Shown in pieces: positions 34,240 to 46,079 of a DNA stretch of 64,000 nucleotides. Position 1 is the stretch's first letter; each line of letters begins with the position of its first letter. This stretch comes from Chamaelirium japonicum. Lineage: Eukaryota > Streptophyta > Magnoliopsida > Liliales > Melanthiaceae. Where the stretch lies: assembly GCA_947650365.1 (NCBI GenBank), contig CANTAL010000144.1:253001-317000 (forward strand). The letters run 5' to 3'. Made by a program: the position numbers and the translations under genes. Under the pieces are notes generated by a model. The model searched no databases. It was not told the origin of the DNA and worked only from the letters and a program-made list of their open reading frames with translations.

Positions 34240-36650
34240 ATATTCTATCTGTATGCATTACCTTTACAAAATTGAAACAAGTTGTTGGATGACAATGGGT
34301 CTAAGAATATCACAGGTAACTTTTGTTTATTTTCTACAATTGTAGGATACTATGAGTGAGCTTGCTGCCTTAATCCAGTAGATATTTATTTGATTAAGTC
34401 AAGAGACCACTCACTGGAAAGCTAACTTCAGATCCGAAACTTTATACTTTAGAGTTTTCTTGATTAGTATTGTAATTAACTAAATTTATGAATGGAGTCA
34501 GATTAGATACGTCATATTAAGGCAGCTCTATGTTGTTTTTATGTTAATAAATATTAGAATTTGGTTGATTAAAGTGTTCAAGTTTTTTTTTAATTTTTCT
34601 TTATGTTTCTTTGGTTCTAAGTTATGTGGTGTATGTATATAGGGAAGAGGCCTTCCCATGTAGCAGAGTTACAATGAACCCCCACAGGAAGTTTGTACTA
34701 AGCTGCCTTTTTTATTCTTCACTTTTCCATTATTATTTTTTTAACTTGGTAGTTTATGGTCCTGGAGGTTCGCCCACCGTTCACTTGGTTTAACCTTTGC
34801 TTAAGCTATTCTTAAAAGTATTTCATATGTATCATATTAATGATCTTTCCGTGAGTTTAATACCTGTCATTCATCTCTCTCTTAGGTTCTTAATATATGA
34901 TATAGCTATCACTTTAACTCTTTGGCCTATAATTTGTGCCACATAGATGAATGCAACTCCTTATATTAAATCTTACCTTTTACGTTAGTCATCTAGAATT
35001 TTTTTTTCTAGTCTATGGGAATTTTGAAGGGTTGCCCACTCTTTGCCTGGGTTTAAACTGCGTAGCAAACAAGGTATTTCTTGCTGGCCTTCTAGGTTTC
35101 TTTGCAAGCCCCTCTCTTGCCTAGTATATTGGATAGGTTTGCAACACCAATATGCTTGACATCAAGCCGATAGTTGTTCGAAAAATTGTTATCTATCTTT
35201 TGTGGTGCTTTTTTAATTAGAGTTTTGCTCTATACTCGACCCGATTTTGATAGGGTAAGACTTGGATGATGGCGATGAATATATGATGACAACAAAATGG
35301 ATTCCTAGGTCAAATATTTGACCTCTAGAAGTTCGTGTGCGCGTTTGCATTAGCATGAGTTAGCAAATTTCTGATCTAGAAGGAATAGAAGCTTGTCATC
35401 CATGATAGATCTTTTAGATAAAGGAGAGGATTCCACGTAAAACTCGATGTGAAGGTGTGAGGATGGCACATTGATCCACATCTCTTTCAAATTTAGAAGC
35501 TAATCTAACATTGTGGAGTTTTGAGAAATCTTAGATTTCTTAGGTCTCAAATTCTCCTTCAGTTTTTCTTTCTGGATAAGTAAACCTGATTGTGATTTTT
35601 TAAACGTGATAAGATTGAAATCACATCTTCTTAGGGACCTTTCCCTCTATAACAATTTAATCACATCCACTCTATCTTCGTATACTGAAAATCCTCCACA
35701 CACTTGTGATTGGCTTAAGATTTCTTTATTGAATTTTTATTTCAATCAGATTGCCTTAGATGATTCTCAACCTTACTTCTCATCCTTATGAGTTTATCTT
35801 GCTGTTATTTATTTTAGACATGCACCTAATGATTAAAAGGAGAATTGAATCAAAACATAAGAAAGCTGGTATAAGGGTTTCATAGATTCAAGAGGGGCTG
35901 ACATATGCAAAAGAAAACAAGGTTTCACAGAATAATATGAGGATTTCATATATTCAAGCTGCACCTTTGAGCAGTGGAACGCTAGTGGATTCCTGAGAGG
36001 TCAATGAATACCTAATATTTTGTTAAAGATAAGTTAGTGTAGTAGTGCATGCCGTATATAATTTACGCGAGTCCTGTATAAACTGATTCTGTCCTCGACG
36101 CCTCGTCATCTTTTTATGGTGTTTGTTTTTGGCTTCAAAGTCAAGTTTCCGTACATGAAGCTTCTATTATCCCACCTATTTTACCGGTCTGCCTTGAATT
36201 CAGTGATCAGCAATATATGCTTCAATTTGTGTGTGATCTATATAACCTACATGCATCCTATATAAAGTGACTGTGTCCTCAATGCCTCGTCAAGTTTCCG
36301 TACATAAAACTTGTATTATCCCATCTATTATACAGGTCTGCCTGGAATTCAGTTATCAGCAATATTTGCTTCAGATTGTGTCTCCTTTTGCCTCTTTTTG
36401 GTAAGGTGAAGCCTCTTCTCGCTCCTTTCGCCTATCTTTGTAATTTCTTGAGGCCATTTTTACTTCATTTTGGATTTCCTCCTCAAATACCTCTGGCTTA
36501 CTATCAAAGTGTAGTTAATCACTTTGAACACGATTCTATTGGTCTTAGAATATGATTCGGGTCTATTTAAGGACATTTATCCTCTTGCTTCCCAATTCAT
36601 CGTTGGCTCTTGTAGAGGCTTGGTGCTAAAAGACCGTAGGCGAGGAGGTT
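34240..36650. other. Gene-free, AT-rich stretch
   Basis: No supported gene. Short frames at 34611-34793 and 35606-35791 are not gene-like. A local duplication lies at 36073-36380 (next entry). The right part leads into the antisense ORF of gypsy-4 and may include its LTR, which I could not delimit. Confidence 0.4.
36073..36380. repeat. Imperfect direct duplication, period about 184 bp
   Basis: CCTGTATAAACTGATTCTG at 36073 matches CCTATATAAAGTGACTGTG at 36257. The following CAAGTTTCCGTACAT, TATTATCCCA and CAGCAATAT blocks also repeat. The second copy lacks about 50 bp. Confidence 0.75.
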
Positions 36651-36699
36651 GCCTAGAGTTTGCATGTGATTTGCTTCGGCGGTGTGTGGATTGAAGATC

Positions 36700-39600
36700 G
36701 TTGCCGTGAGAAGTTTGATGATGATGGTGCGTGAGTTGAGGACCATTGCATTGAGAGACTCGATGACGAGGGAGAGGAAGGATCGACGAAACGAAGAAGC
36801 GGTGTCGTCGCGCGTGAGGTATGCCTTCTTTTTCTTCTTATTTTCCTTTTGCTTTTTCTCCCGCGGGTTGGGCGTGTGAGCGGGGTCGACAACGAGGCAG
36901 GCAAGGGGGCTGCGGGCTGTGGCTGGTCCCGTGTGGGTCTGGTCATGGCCTGTGGCTCCCCTTGTGGGCTGCGGGCTATGGCTGGCCCCCTTTGGGCTGG
37001 CTGTGGTTTGTGGCCCCTTAAAGGGGCCGTGGGTTATGACTAGAGCTGGGGCCCCTCTTGGGGCTGCAATGATTATGGCGGGGTTTTTTTTTTGCGGGTC
37101 CTGCTACTGCTAGTGGGGCCACCTTTTTTTTTCTTTAGCATCTGTCATTGCTTCTTATTGTGCCTTGATTTTTTCCGAATTTGACTTGCTTTCTTTTCTC
37201 CTTTTAGGACTTGGTGCTACGAGAGTTTGCCTTTTTCAGGGTGGATTGTTGAGGACGTTTCCCATGGGAGTAAGTGCCTTCGCTTTCCCCACACTTGGGT
37301 ATTTCATCACCATCTTTTGAGGAGGGATAACAACTTGTCGACCCTCCGGATTATCATTAATGAGCGCATTCAGGAGGACGTAGTCGCTGAGGGGTACTGC
37401 TGGCCGACGAAGCTGGGTAAAAAGATCTATACAAACGAGGCGACATCGATGAAGGCTATGCGGCCGAATCTGGGTCTACATTTCCTCTACTACGATGAGG
37501 AGTTTGTGCCTATACCGGTTGTGGCTACGAAGATCTGTTCCCACCTTACTCGGTGGGGTGTCGAAATTCAGGCCCGCAGGGACATCCAGTACCTTTGTGG
37601 TTTTCGTGATTGGATGAGCGAGCTTTCAAAGAATTTTGGAACTGAGCCTGAAATGAAGCCATGGGCAATGTTTGTAGAGATGGATTGTCGGGAGTATAGT
37701 CGTCCCGAGAGGATGTACTGGGTCCTCTATAAGGTGTGGTGTCCTGACCCCAATACTTTTCTTACTAGTGCTGAGGAAATTGAAATCACTCTTTGGGATA
37801 TTCACATTATCTCCGGATGTCCTGAAGTACGGAATTACTATCAGGAGGAGGTGCGTTGTTAGAAGATTTGACTGACTCCAGCCTTTCTCCAAGCTCGTGC
37901 CTTCTTTTGTTCAAGGCGCACACGATTATAGCGGTGCGTGATCAGTCAGACCGAGTTCGCTATTCGTCTTGGGTGGACTTCTAGTGTAGGGGCGAGTATC
38001 GGTTTGCTCCTTTTTCCAGGCATCCGATGTGGTGGGTTACTCAGTCTAAAAAGATTAGGCCTAACTCTTTTCGGAGGCCGATCGATCTTTGGGCCTAAGA
38101 GAAACATTCAATGACAGAGACGTAAAACTCATGGGAAGTCCTTGGCCTAGAGAAGGATAGCGACAAGTGGATGGTCATCTATCAATCAGCAGGACTGGTG
38201 ATTTTTCTTTGCCGATTCGTTCTTCCTTGGAATGAAGACATCATCCGTCTTGGGACCTTTCTTGTGGCCACTTGGATGACGAGGGGGAGTTTTTCAACTT
38301 GGTGCCAACGATACTGTGCGCTTTGTGTCAGGGACTCAACAGGACTTACTAGAGTCTGTCTAGCTCCGAAAATGCTAAGGGAGCAGTTAGACAGATCGGT
38401 TCATTCTGTCCCTTGCATTACCTTTACGGTTTGATAGCTCTTCATTTTACGAAGGGGATCTTTGCTAAACGAGGGCATCATGCGGATAACCATTCTTACC
38501 AGGCATTGGAGGGATCTTGAATGCTTTTCATAGTTGGGAGCGTCCGAAGGACTGTACTCGATCGTTGTTGCAGAGGATAGGGCCTACAAGCTTCGATTTT
38601 GTAACGGTGCACGTGGTTATGCCTTTAGAGAGATTGATGGTCCATGATAGGCTAAAGATTTCTGATTGTTTGTATTGATATATGGTGGCTGCAGGACTGG
38701 TTACTTGGTTTGGCAATGTGGAGATGTTGTAGAGGTGGAGAGGTATTCCCAACATGGATTCCGACAGGAGATGCCTGGAAGTCCTCAGAAGATGGAGGCA
38801 CATATTGGCCGCCCGCAGGAGGCGTATCGCCTTTGGGTGGCCCTTTACGATTGGTTGACCGGCTGCAGTTTCTTTCTGGGGACAAAGTCAGGGTTGATGG
38901 AGGTTGCGACCTCGAGTAATCGCCGGTGGATCAGAGCTCGAGTGTTCCCTTTGCTTGCTCATTTCCCAGTGGATGTCTTAGCGAGTAGCGAGCAGAGTGA
39001 CTTTGGTTTTGACCCTGTAGCAGGGTCGGAGGATCGTCGCCTCTGGTCGGCAGTCCAGAGGGTCGAAAAGCCTCGTAGGCTCGTAACCGTCGGCCTAGAG
39101 CTTCTCGGGTTTCTTCTTTAGTGCGGATAGCAGAGCCTACTCTTGTTCGCGAGGGCCAGGGCCAGGGCCAGGGCCTTTCTGAGGCTGTAGTCCTTCCGGA
39201 GGTGGCCGACAAGGGTGCGCCATCCAAAAGGAGGAAGATAGACCTTCTGTGCGAGGCGGCTTTAAGGGTTGCTTGCGAGGTAGAGGACGATCCGACTAGC
39301 GAGCCAGGGCTTTTGGGGATGAGGTGATTCCTCGGTCTGGGATAGCCTTATCCGATGCCGCAGTTATGCACTTTTCTTAGTTAGAATTTTGATCCAGACT
39401 CTTGTTCCGCTGAGTGAGTCAAGTAACATGTCCTTTTTGCTTCTGACAGGCTTAGTCGGAACGGAGCGCGAGCTTGGCCATTCGAGGGTTTGTGAGGTGC
39501 GTTCTCTAGCTAAAGCCGTGCTAGAGTTGACCAGGAGGGGCGGGCTAGACGTCCCTATGGATGACCTGGAGCTTCTAGGACTTTGCGGAGAGAACTTCTT

Positions 39601-40395
39601 CGGCGGTGCTGTGGACTTGGATGACATCGACACGGGCTCTTTGACTTTTCGAGAGAAGGTCGAGGTTCCAAGTATCGATAGAGGGCAGGCCACTTTCGTT
39701 CTTCTCTCGAGCTTGGTGGAGACTGCAGTTGGTGAGATTGCGGCAGATGCTTTGATTCCTCCTTGTTTGCTAGTTCCAGCTATGACGACAGCTCCAGTGG
39801 TGGTTGCAGTAGCGAGTCGAGCCTTACCCACATACTAAGAAGCACCCTGACGGGATTCTAGGTCGCGGAGCAGGGCTTCAAATATTCTTGTGATTTGATG
39901 GAAGCACATCCGGTTGACACTTGATCCCTTCTAGTAGGAGGGTCTTGCTGCTCTCCGAGACTGGTGGTCTTCAGACGGTGCTGAGTTTTGCACAAGCCTG
40001 GCGGACTTCAAGGTGGACAACTCTTTGTTTGTGACGCGGATGTGTTCTTTTCTTAAGGACAGTGACGTTTAGTGCTCTCGGCATGCTTTACTGGAGGGGA
40101 ATGCCCCGTTTGAGTTGGCGACGGCTGAGGAGAATGTGTGTCGGTTGGAGTATCAACATGCAGATGTCGTTTCGAGTTTGGCGAAAGCATAGAAGAAGGT
40201 AGAGTCCGTTTGTGCGTCACTTCAGAAAGCGGAGTCGTGCTTGGGGTAAGCAAAGACAACGGAGAAGACCTTGGTGGCGAGCCTTGTGGAGCAGCTGGCG
40301 GAGTTGTCTGTTCGTCGCGCGAGCTGGTGGCTTCCTATCCCTTGGAGCTGCAGCGAGTTGAGGCTACTCGAGGACAGCTGTTGTAGCACCTTCGA
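36700..40395 (+). pseudogene. Gypsy-4 antisense ORF with plant-mobile-domain-like segment
   Basis: This plus-strand gene lies downstream of the minus-strand integrase of gypsy-4 and reads toward it, the place of the antisense ORF in Tat elements. A first exon (about 36720-36820) seems to end at GAGGTATGCC, with the acceptor TTCTCCTTTTAG at 37207. The open frame 37208-37862 carries WVLYKVWCPDPNTFLTS and EIEITLWDIHIISGCPEV, which fit the plant mobile domain signature (F-x-GE-ITL-D). Downstream broken frames contain RDQSDRVRYSSWVDF, also typical of transposon-borne copies. The 3' part (about 40110-40395) is coiled-coil-like. Stops are many. Confidence 0.6.
37227..37862 (+). pseudogene. Open part of the antisense ORF (211 residues, plant mobile domain-like)
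   Basis: The longest intact piece of the antisense gene. The reading begins at or before 37208, just after an AG acceptor; the ATG at 37227 is simply the first Met. The stop after EEVRC truncates the domain, and homologous-looking sequence continues in the other frames for at least 250 bp. Plant mobile domains occur in host proteins of the MAIL1 type and in many transposons; position favours the transposon origin here. Confidence 0.6.
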
Positions 40396-40495
40396 GCCTT
40401 TGACTCCCTTTACTAGTTGTACTCTCATTTTTGTTGACGCTTGAGTTTTGTAGTTCTTCCCAGATTTATCGTTTGCACTAGTGTTTTTTGAGTAT

Positions 40496-41690
40496 TGTGT
40501 GTACCTTAGGTCGGCCGCGCAACAGCAAGGAGGGGGGGGAGAGGAGCCAAGGCCCTCCCCCTCGGTCGGCCGCGCAACAGCAAGGAGGGGGGGGGGGGGA
40601 GAGGAGCCAAGCCCCCCCCCCTCCCTCGGTCGGCCGTGCAACAGTAAGGAGGGGGGGGGGGAAAGGAGCCAAGGCCCCCCCCCCCCCCCCCCCCTCGGTC
40701 GGCCGCGCAACAGTAAGGAGGGGGGAGGAGCCAAGGCCCCCCCCCCCCTCGGTCGGCCGCGCAACAGCAAGGAGGGGGAGAGGAGCCAAGGCCCCCCCCC
40801 CCCCCGGTCGGCCGCGCAACAGCAAGGAGGGGGGAGGAGCCAAGGCCCCCCCCCCCCTCGGTCGGCCGCGCAACAGCAAGGAGGGGGGGAGAGGAGCCAA
40901 GGCCCCCCCCCCCCCCCCGGTCGGCCGCGCAACAGCAAAAAGGGGGGAGGAGCCAAGGCTCCCCCCCCGGACGGCCGCGCAACAGGCTAACGGGAGGGGG
41001 GGGGGGGGAGGATGGCTCAACCCCCTCCCCCCCCCCCCCCCCCCCTCTCGGTCGACCGTGCCACAAGTCGAGGGAGATGCGGTAGTCGAACCCGGAAATC
41101 TCGGAGGCCACGGAGTGCTGACTACGCTCCTGAGATTTCCGGCCAAAGTGATCGAGTGTCGATCGCGCGCCACGTCATCACTACCGTGGCGGTTGAGCAC
41201 ATTGCGGGGACACGTCGTCTACCCGCTCTGCGCGGAGCGCCACAACCGTCATCCCACCACTATAAAAGGGGACCTACCCCTTCAGCAGGGAGGAAGAGGA
41301 TTTCTGGAGGAGACGCTGCCAGTTTCGTCCCGGAATTTGCGGAGCTGCGGAGGTCGGTCGGTCGGTCGGTCAGTCGGTCGGTAGTTAGTGGCTGACTGCA
41401 GAGGTCGGTAATTAGTGGCTGTCTGCAGAGGTCGGTAGCTTGAGTGAAACTGCAGAGGTCGGTATCTTGGGAGACCGGTCCTCAGGGTGTAATTGGGGTT
41501 AAGGTGAGAGATTGTAACCGTTGCAGTTGTTTTAGTGTATTCTCGCCCCACCCGTGGTTTTTTTCCCCTTCGACGTTGAGAAGGGGTTTTTCCACGTAAT
41601 TCCCGTCTTCTTTCTTCTCTTTGGCGTGTTAGATTGTGCTCGCCACCCGAACCGCCCGGTTCGATTAACCCCCCCCCCCCCCCCCCCACA
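40496..41690 (+). mobile_element. Solo LTR (1195 bp) of the gypsy-1 family
   Basis: Starts TGTGTGTACC and ends CCCCCACA with perfect 5-bp duplications AGTAT (40491-40495 and 41691-41695). The TATA box TATAAAAGGG at 41261-41270 and the following GACCTACCCCTTCAGC match the gypsy-1 5' LTR. It interrupts gypsy-4 between its antisense ORF and integrase. Confidence 0.94.
40507..41045. repeat. Array of G-tract / C-tract units, about eight copies of roughly 60 bp
   Basis: Each unit reads GGTCGGCCGCGCAACAGCAA then GGAGGGGGG, a short GAGGAGCCAAGG spacer, and a run of 7-18 C. The G and C runs face each other. It occupies the U3 of the solo LTR, as the related array does in the gypsy-1 LTR, but spacer sequences differ between the two copies. 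Confidence 0.88.
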
Positions 41691-41855
41691 AGTATGATAT
41701 CACATATGCTTTTCCTGGAATATTGTTTGTTTTTATTTTCTTGTATTGAACTTGAAGTGACTTCTCAAACTGCCTACGTACCCTCATAATAAGAGGGATC
41801 AAGTTGCATGTAGTTCATGTTTTTTCCTTTTTTTTACAAGGGGGGTAACCTTGCT

Positions 41856-43060
41856 TCAGGTATAGTACATTTTGAGGAACATGTTGATAGGACCGAGCTG
41901 AGATCCTTCAGAAGTTGTCAGGAGATACGTGTCATTTGTGTAGATTTCTTTGACAACATGCGGTCCATCCCACTTAGCATCGAATTTCTTGTCTGCCCGA
42001 TGTGAGAGAATGATGGGGTGCTTTACCACGAGCACTAGCTCTTTAGCTTGGAACGAACGAGGGCGAATCTTCTTGTTGAAAGCCCTAGTAATCCTATTAT
42101 GGTAGCATTCCACCTGCTGTTGGGCTTCGAGGCTCTTTTCATCCAAAGCTTCCAACTCTGCGAATCGAAGTTGGGCGTTGTCGTTGCTGGCAATTCTTTC
42201 TTGAATGACTATTCTTAGTGATGGAATTGGAGCTCAAGCGGTAGAATAACTTCTACTCCGTATACTAGCGAATAGGGAGTCGCTTCAGGTGGCGTGCGGT
42301 ATGCCGACAGTGTTTCACCTATGCGCTCGTGTCAATCTTTCTTTGACTTGGAGACGACTTTTCTAAAGGCTTGCAGATAGTTTTGTTGAAGGCTTCTGTT
42401 AGGTCGTTGGCTGGAGCGTTGTACATCGTCGTGCATCTTTGCTTGATGTTGAACTTTGTGCAAAATTGATCAACCGCGATGTTCTTGAATTGTTTTTAAT
42501 TGTCGGTGACGATGTAGCGGGGAACGCTGTATCAGAAGATGATGTCGTTCTAGATGAAGTTGATGACAGAGTGTCTGTAGACCTCCCGCAGGGGCACAAC
42601 TTCGGCCTATTTGGAGTAGTACATTTCTACCAGGATGTAGACATGTTGTTTGGACGACTTAGGTAGAGGGTCGATGATGTCGAATCCTCAGTTGTCGAAG
42701 GGTTATGATGCCACCATTGTGTGTGACGGCTCTGGTAGTTGTCGGATGTAGTCGTTATAGAGTTGGCACATGTGACACCTTTTGGTGAATTCCAGGCAAT
42801 CTTTGATCATGATGGGCTAGTAGTAACCCATCCTTTTAATGCAAAAATTGAGCTTTAGACCGGATTGATGCGTCCCATAGATGCCGACAGACTTCTTGCA
42901 GCGATGCTTGTGCCTCCTCTTTTGCCAGATACCTCAGGAAGGTGTCGTCGTAGCTTCGACAGTACAACTCGTTGTTGAAGTGGAAGAATTTCAACAATCG
43001 TTGGCAGACGTCAACTTTGCATTTTGGATCGTCGGGGACCACAAAGGGTTACCTCCAGTC
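41856..43060 (-). pseudogene. Gypsy-4 integrase remnant
   Basis: Minus-strand pieces in order: the region before and within the H2C2 domain (FNNELYCRSYDDTFLRYLAK near 42990, then the EEAQASLQEV block), and broken frames with ETLSAYRTPPEATPYSLVYG near 42290. The C-terminal module follows (HRADKKFDAKWDGPHVVKEI near 41980) ending LKMYYT at 41856. Several frameshifts and stops lie between. The protein would be the element integrase; this copy is inactive. Confidence 0.78.
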
Positions 43061-43384
43061 TTGCTCGTTGATCACGAAGGTGTTAATGACATTCACCTGT
43101 CCTGGAATCCCTGCTGGGATGTCCTCTTTGGTTATCACCCATTTTTTGCAAATGTTGACGTGCTAGATGATGTCGAATACTCCAGGCACAGTAAGTAGAC
43201 CATAGCGAGTTCGACACTGGCTACTACGTTCTGATCACCGTGAATCTATTTAAATCCACAAGAGGAAGGGAACTTGTGTATCTGGTGATAGGACAAGACT
43301 CCTTGTAGGAAGACCCTACATTTACAGCCACGAAGAGGATGAGAACTCGACATGCCCGACTTTTATCGAGAGGGTGACTTTGCC

Positions 43385-43967
43385 GGCGACCCGAGTGGGT
43401 TCCTCAGTGAAGCCTCAAAGAGATGATATTGTTGGCATGAGGTTGTCTGTAATTAAATGCAGGTCAATGGACGTTGCCATAAAAAAAACATTGGCCATGC
43501 TCCCGATGTCTACCAGGACGCGGTGAACCTCCAGGGGTCCAATCCGCAAGCAGATAATGAGAGGGTCGGTGTGCGGGGTTGATACCCCCATGAGGTTTTG
43601 ATCAACTTTTCCTGAGGGCAGGGTGAGATTTGACTGAGAATGCAATGGTGGGGTCTTTGCTTCGGAGGCCGCCTTATTCTTCCGCAGTGCCCTTGATAAC
43701 TGTTGTCCGCTCCGAGGGAGGTGAGTTGGTCAGGTTGCCTTTGGTGCCCTGGTTGTCATAGGTGGCGTCTTTCTCTTGCATACTCCTTAGCCATTGGGCT
43801 GAGGGCCCATGTCTTTTCTGGGATTGACGCATGACATCTTTGGCTTGGCCCACGTGGGCGACGTGGGGTGGATTTTTTATGTACGCACACAACCCATCGT
43901 ATTGTCCAATAAGATATGCCACTAAGAATGAAACACCAACCTTTTCTATAGCAAGAAAAATTCTCAA
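43385..43967 (-). pseudogene. Gypsy-4 protease and adjoining gag-pol remnant
   Basis: The frame 43415-43645 holds HTDPLIICLRIGPLEVHRVL, then VDIGSMANVFFM, an aspartic-protease block where the family has VD(T/S/G)GS. The upstream frame (43674-43967) is probably decayed gag/linker. RT and most of RNase H are missing between 43385 and about 43100, so the element has an internal deletion. Confidence 0.65.
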
Positions 43968-44533
43968 ACAATATAATCGTCCGAAATTAAATACTCAATT
44001 CCCATCGCTCGGAATCACAGAATGCACCCACCTGATAATGGTAACGACCATCCTAAGGGTATTCTCTGACCATTTGTTTTGATTTCAACTGGTTTTGTAC
44101 AAGAAATCAGAACCGTTCAATCTGGCACCAAGTGTTTTAGATATAACTGATCCTCTTATCCAAAATAGAGGAAGATGGTCTGACATTGCGAATACATGTA
44201 CTACCGGAGGAAAATCTTCATATTTTTTGATTTTATTTTCTCAGAATTGGTGATGGTGTGGTATCACTAGATGAAAACATAGGACTGCCTTAGCAACCTT
44301 TTATACCAAATTTCTACTACTCCCCTCATCTGTTCATCTCCTTTCCTACTATACAACTGCATTGGATGACTTGGGTACCATTAGATTTGCCTCATAGTTT
44401 CAATTGCTCACCTCTTTTGCTTTATGATACCCATAATTATAAATGTTTCCAGGTAATTTGATTTATTTGGGTATATAATCATTGATATGGATTTTGTCTA
44501 GAAGCTTTAGATTACCCCTGGCAATTCCTTCCA
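43968..44533 (+). other. Region upstream of the DUF1644 gene, probably a 5'-UTR intron end
   Basis: AT-rich sequence without an open frame. It ends with CCTTCCAG at 44527-44534, a good splice acceptor 13 bases before the ATG, preceded by a pyrimidine-containing stretch. No donor or leader exon can be fixed by eye. Confidence 0.35.
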
Positions 44534-44546
44534 GGTTTTGCTTGAA

Positions 44547-45608
44547 ATGGCAAGAGGTACCTGGGACGGCTGCAGACTTCTATCACGTAAGCTCGGTTTA
44601 TCTTCGCATGCCATGATCTCACACTGCTTGACGGACGCGGAGAAGGAAGACGTCCCAAAGAAATCATCATTAGCCTTGGAGAAGAGGGATTGGGAAAACA
44701 CAGTCTGTTCGGTTTGCATGGAGTTTCCACACAATGCCGTCCTCCTCCTCTGCTCGTCTCACGACAAAGGCTGTCGTCCGTACATGTGCGACACCAGCTA
44801 CCGCTACTCCAACTGCCTTGATCAGTTCAAGAAGGCGTACACCAAAGAGGCGGGCCCTCACGACAAGTCGGCTGCGGGGCCCACGTGTGGAAGCTCCGAG
44901 GTGATGGAGCTCATGTGCCCTCTGTGTCGTGGGCAGGTGAAGGGATGGACTGTGGTGGAGCCCGCACGAGAATATCTGAACAGGAAGAAGAGGATATGCA
45001 TGCAGGACAATTGCTCGTTTACGGGGGCGTACAAGAGGCTCCGGAAGCATGTGAGGGCCAAGCACGCCTCTGCGAAGCCCCGTAAGGTGGACCCGGTGTT
45101 CGAACACAAGTGGAAAATGCTGGAGTACCAGAGGGAGCGAGAGGACGTGATGAGCATGATAAGGTCGTCGATGCCAAGCTCCCTGGTGGTAGGGGACTAT
45201 GTGATAGATATGAGCGACAGCGACAGTGATTCATACTACGACGGCAGCGACAGTGATTCATCTGATGGTGTGGTATTCAATCGGAGGATTAATCGGAGGG
45301 TTTACTATGGAAGACTGAGTAATAGGAGGGCTAGTCGGAATACCCTCCGTGGTACTGTTCGAGAGGGTACGCATGTTGTGAGGATTCACCAGGATGACGG
45401 GGTGCCCGAGGGCTGGGATGTGGCTGGTGGTCATTCTTTTCCCATGTCTGCTGATGGTGGTGGTGGTGGTGGTGCTGCTGCTGATGTAGCCGTTGCTTTT
45501 CCCTGTGAGGCAGATGATTATGTCAGCTATGTGGGTTTTGTGAGGACTGACAGGCGGCAGCTGCGCCCTCGTAGGAGCCATGGAAGATCATTGTTTGGTG
45601 GGAGCTGA
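44547..45608 (+). CDS. DUF1644 family zinc-finger protein (host gene)
   Basis: One intact frame of 353 residues. The start is the ATG at 44547 (GAAATGGCA, a good plant context). Cys54-x2-Cys57 begins the DUF1644 core with FPHNAVLLLCSSHDKGCRPY and MCDTSYRYSNCLDQFKK. Cys124/Cys127 follow (MCPLCRGQVKGW), then a C2H2-like motif Cys151-x4-Cys156...His168-x4-His173. Next are HKWKMLEYQRERED, a Ser/Asp-acidic stretch (about 222-240), an Arg-rich segment and a poly-Gly/Ala patch. DUF1644 is a land-plant family; some members are linked to stress responses, but the biochemical role is unknown. Nuclear location is plausible. This is the only clearly functional host gene here; both flanks are retrotransposon debris. 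Confidence 0.93.
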   Translation: MARGTWDGCRLLSRKLGLSSHAMISHCLTDAEKEDVPKKSSLALEKRDWENTVCSVCMEFPHNAVLLLCSSHDKGCRPYMCDTSYRYSNCLDQFKKAYTKEAGPHDKSAAGPTCGSSEVMELMCPLCRGQVKGWTVVEPAREYLNRKKRICMQDNCSFTGAYKRLRKHVRAKHASAKPRKVDPVFEHKWKMLEYQREREDVMSMIRSSMPSSLVVGDYVIDMSDSDSDSYYDGSDSDSSDGVVFNRRINRRVYYGRLSNRRASRNTLRGTVREGTHVVRIHQDDGVPEGWDVAGGHSFPMSADGGGGGGAAADVAVAFPCEADDYVSYVGFVRTDRRQLRPRRSHGRSLFGGS

Positions 45609-46079
45609 TGCCAATTCTGGCTGGAATCAAACTGTAGGATTTAATGGCTAAGGAGAGAGAACACGGGCTGCGTGCTTTTCCTCTCCAGAATATGCATGAA
45701 TTATCTTTTCTATTTTTCAGGCCCTATTTATTGATTTTTATTTGGTTTATGTTCATATTACTTAAAGAATAGTGCTGAAGTTTTTAATTGGTTTGGTGGT
45801 TACAGGTTGTTTGTCGAAAAGGATGATCTTTGCATCTCAGTTATGCACTGAATTTCTCATCAAGTGGGGGTGTTAGCATCATCTTTCATCTGCTCATGAT
45901 TTTTTAGTTCTACATGTTGCTGCTCAAGATGTACATTTTGATCCATTGAATGCTGATGATATTTGTACGATCCATAACAGTTTCTGTTGCAGGAAGAATT
46001 TTTTCCTATTGAAATCCTATCAATCATCTACTTAACGGTTTAAATAAGGGTTATTTTGACTTACCCTCCTAAATATTTA
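45609..46079 (+). other. 3' flank / probable 3' UTR of the DUF1644 gene
   Basis: T-rich sequence with no open frame. No canonical AATAAA was found; near-upstream elements cannot be fixed by eye. Confidence 0.4.

Noticed and set aside
40222..41200. Long Gly/Pro/Arg-rich open frames on both strands
   Set aside because: They are made by the G-run/C-run array of a solo LTR; all frames are open because of composition.
44670..45581. Minus-strand frames over the DUF1644 gene
   Set aside because: Shadows of the real gene; no domain or start context.
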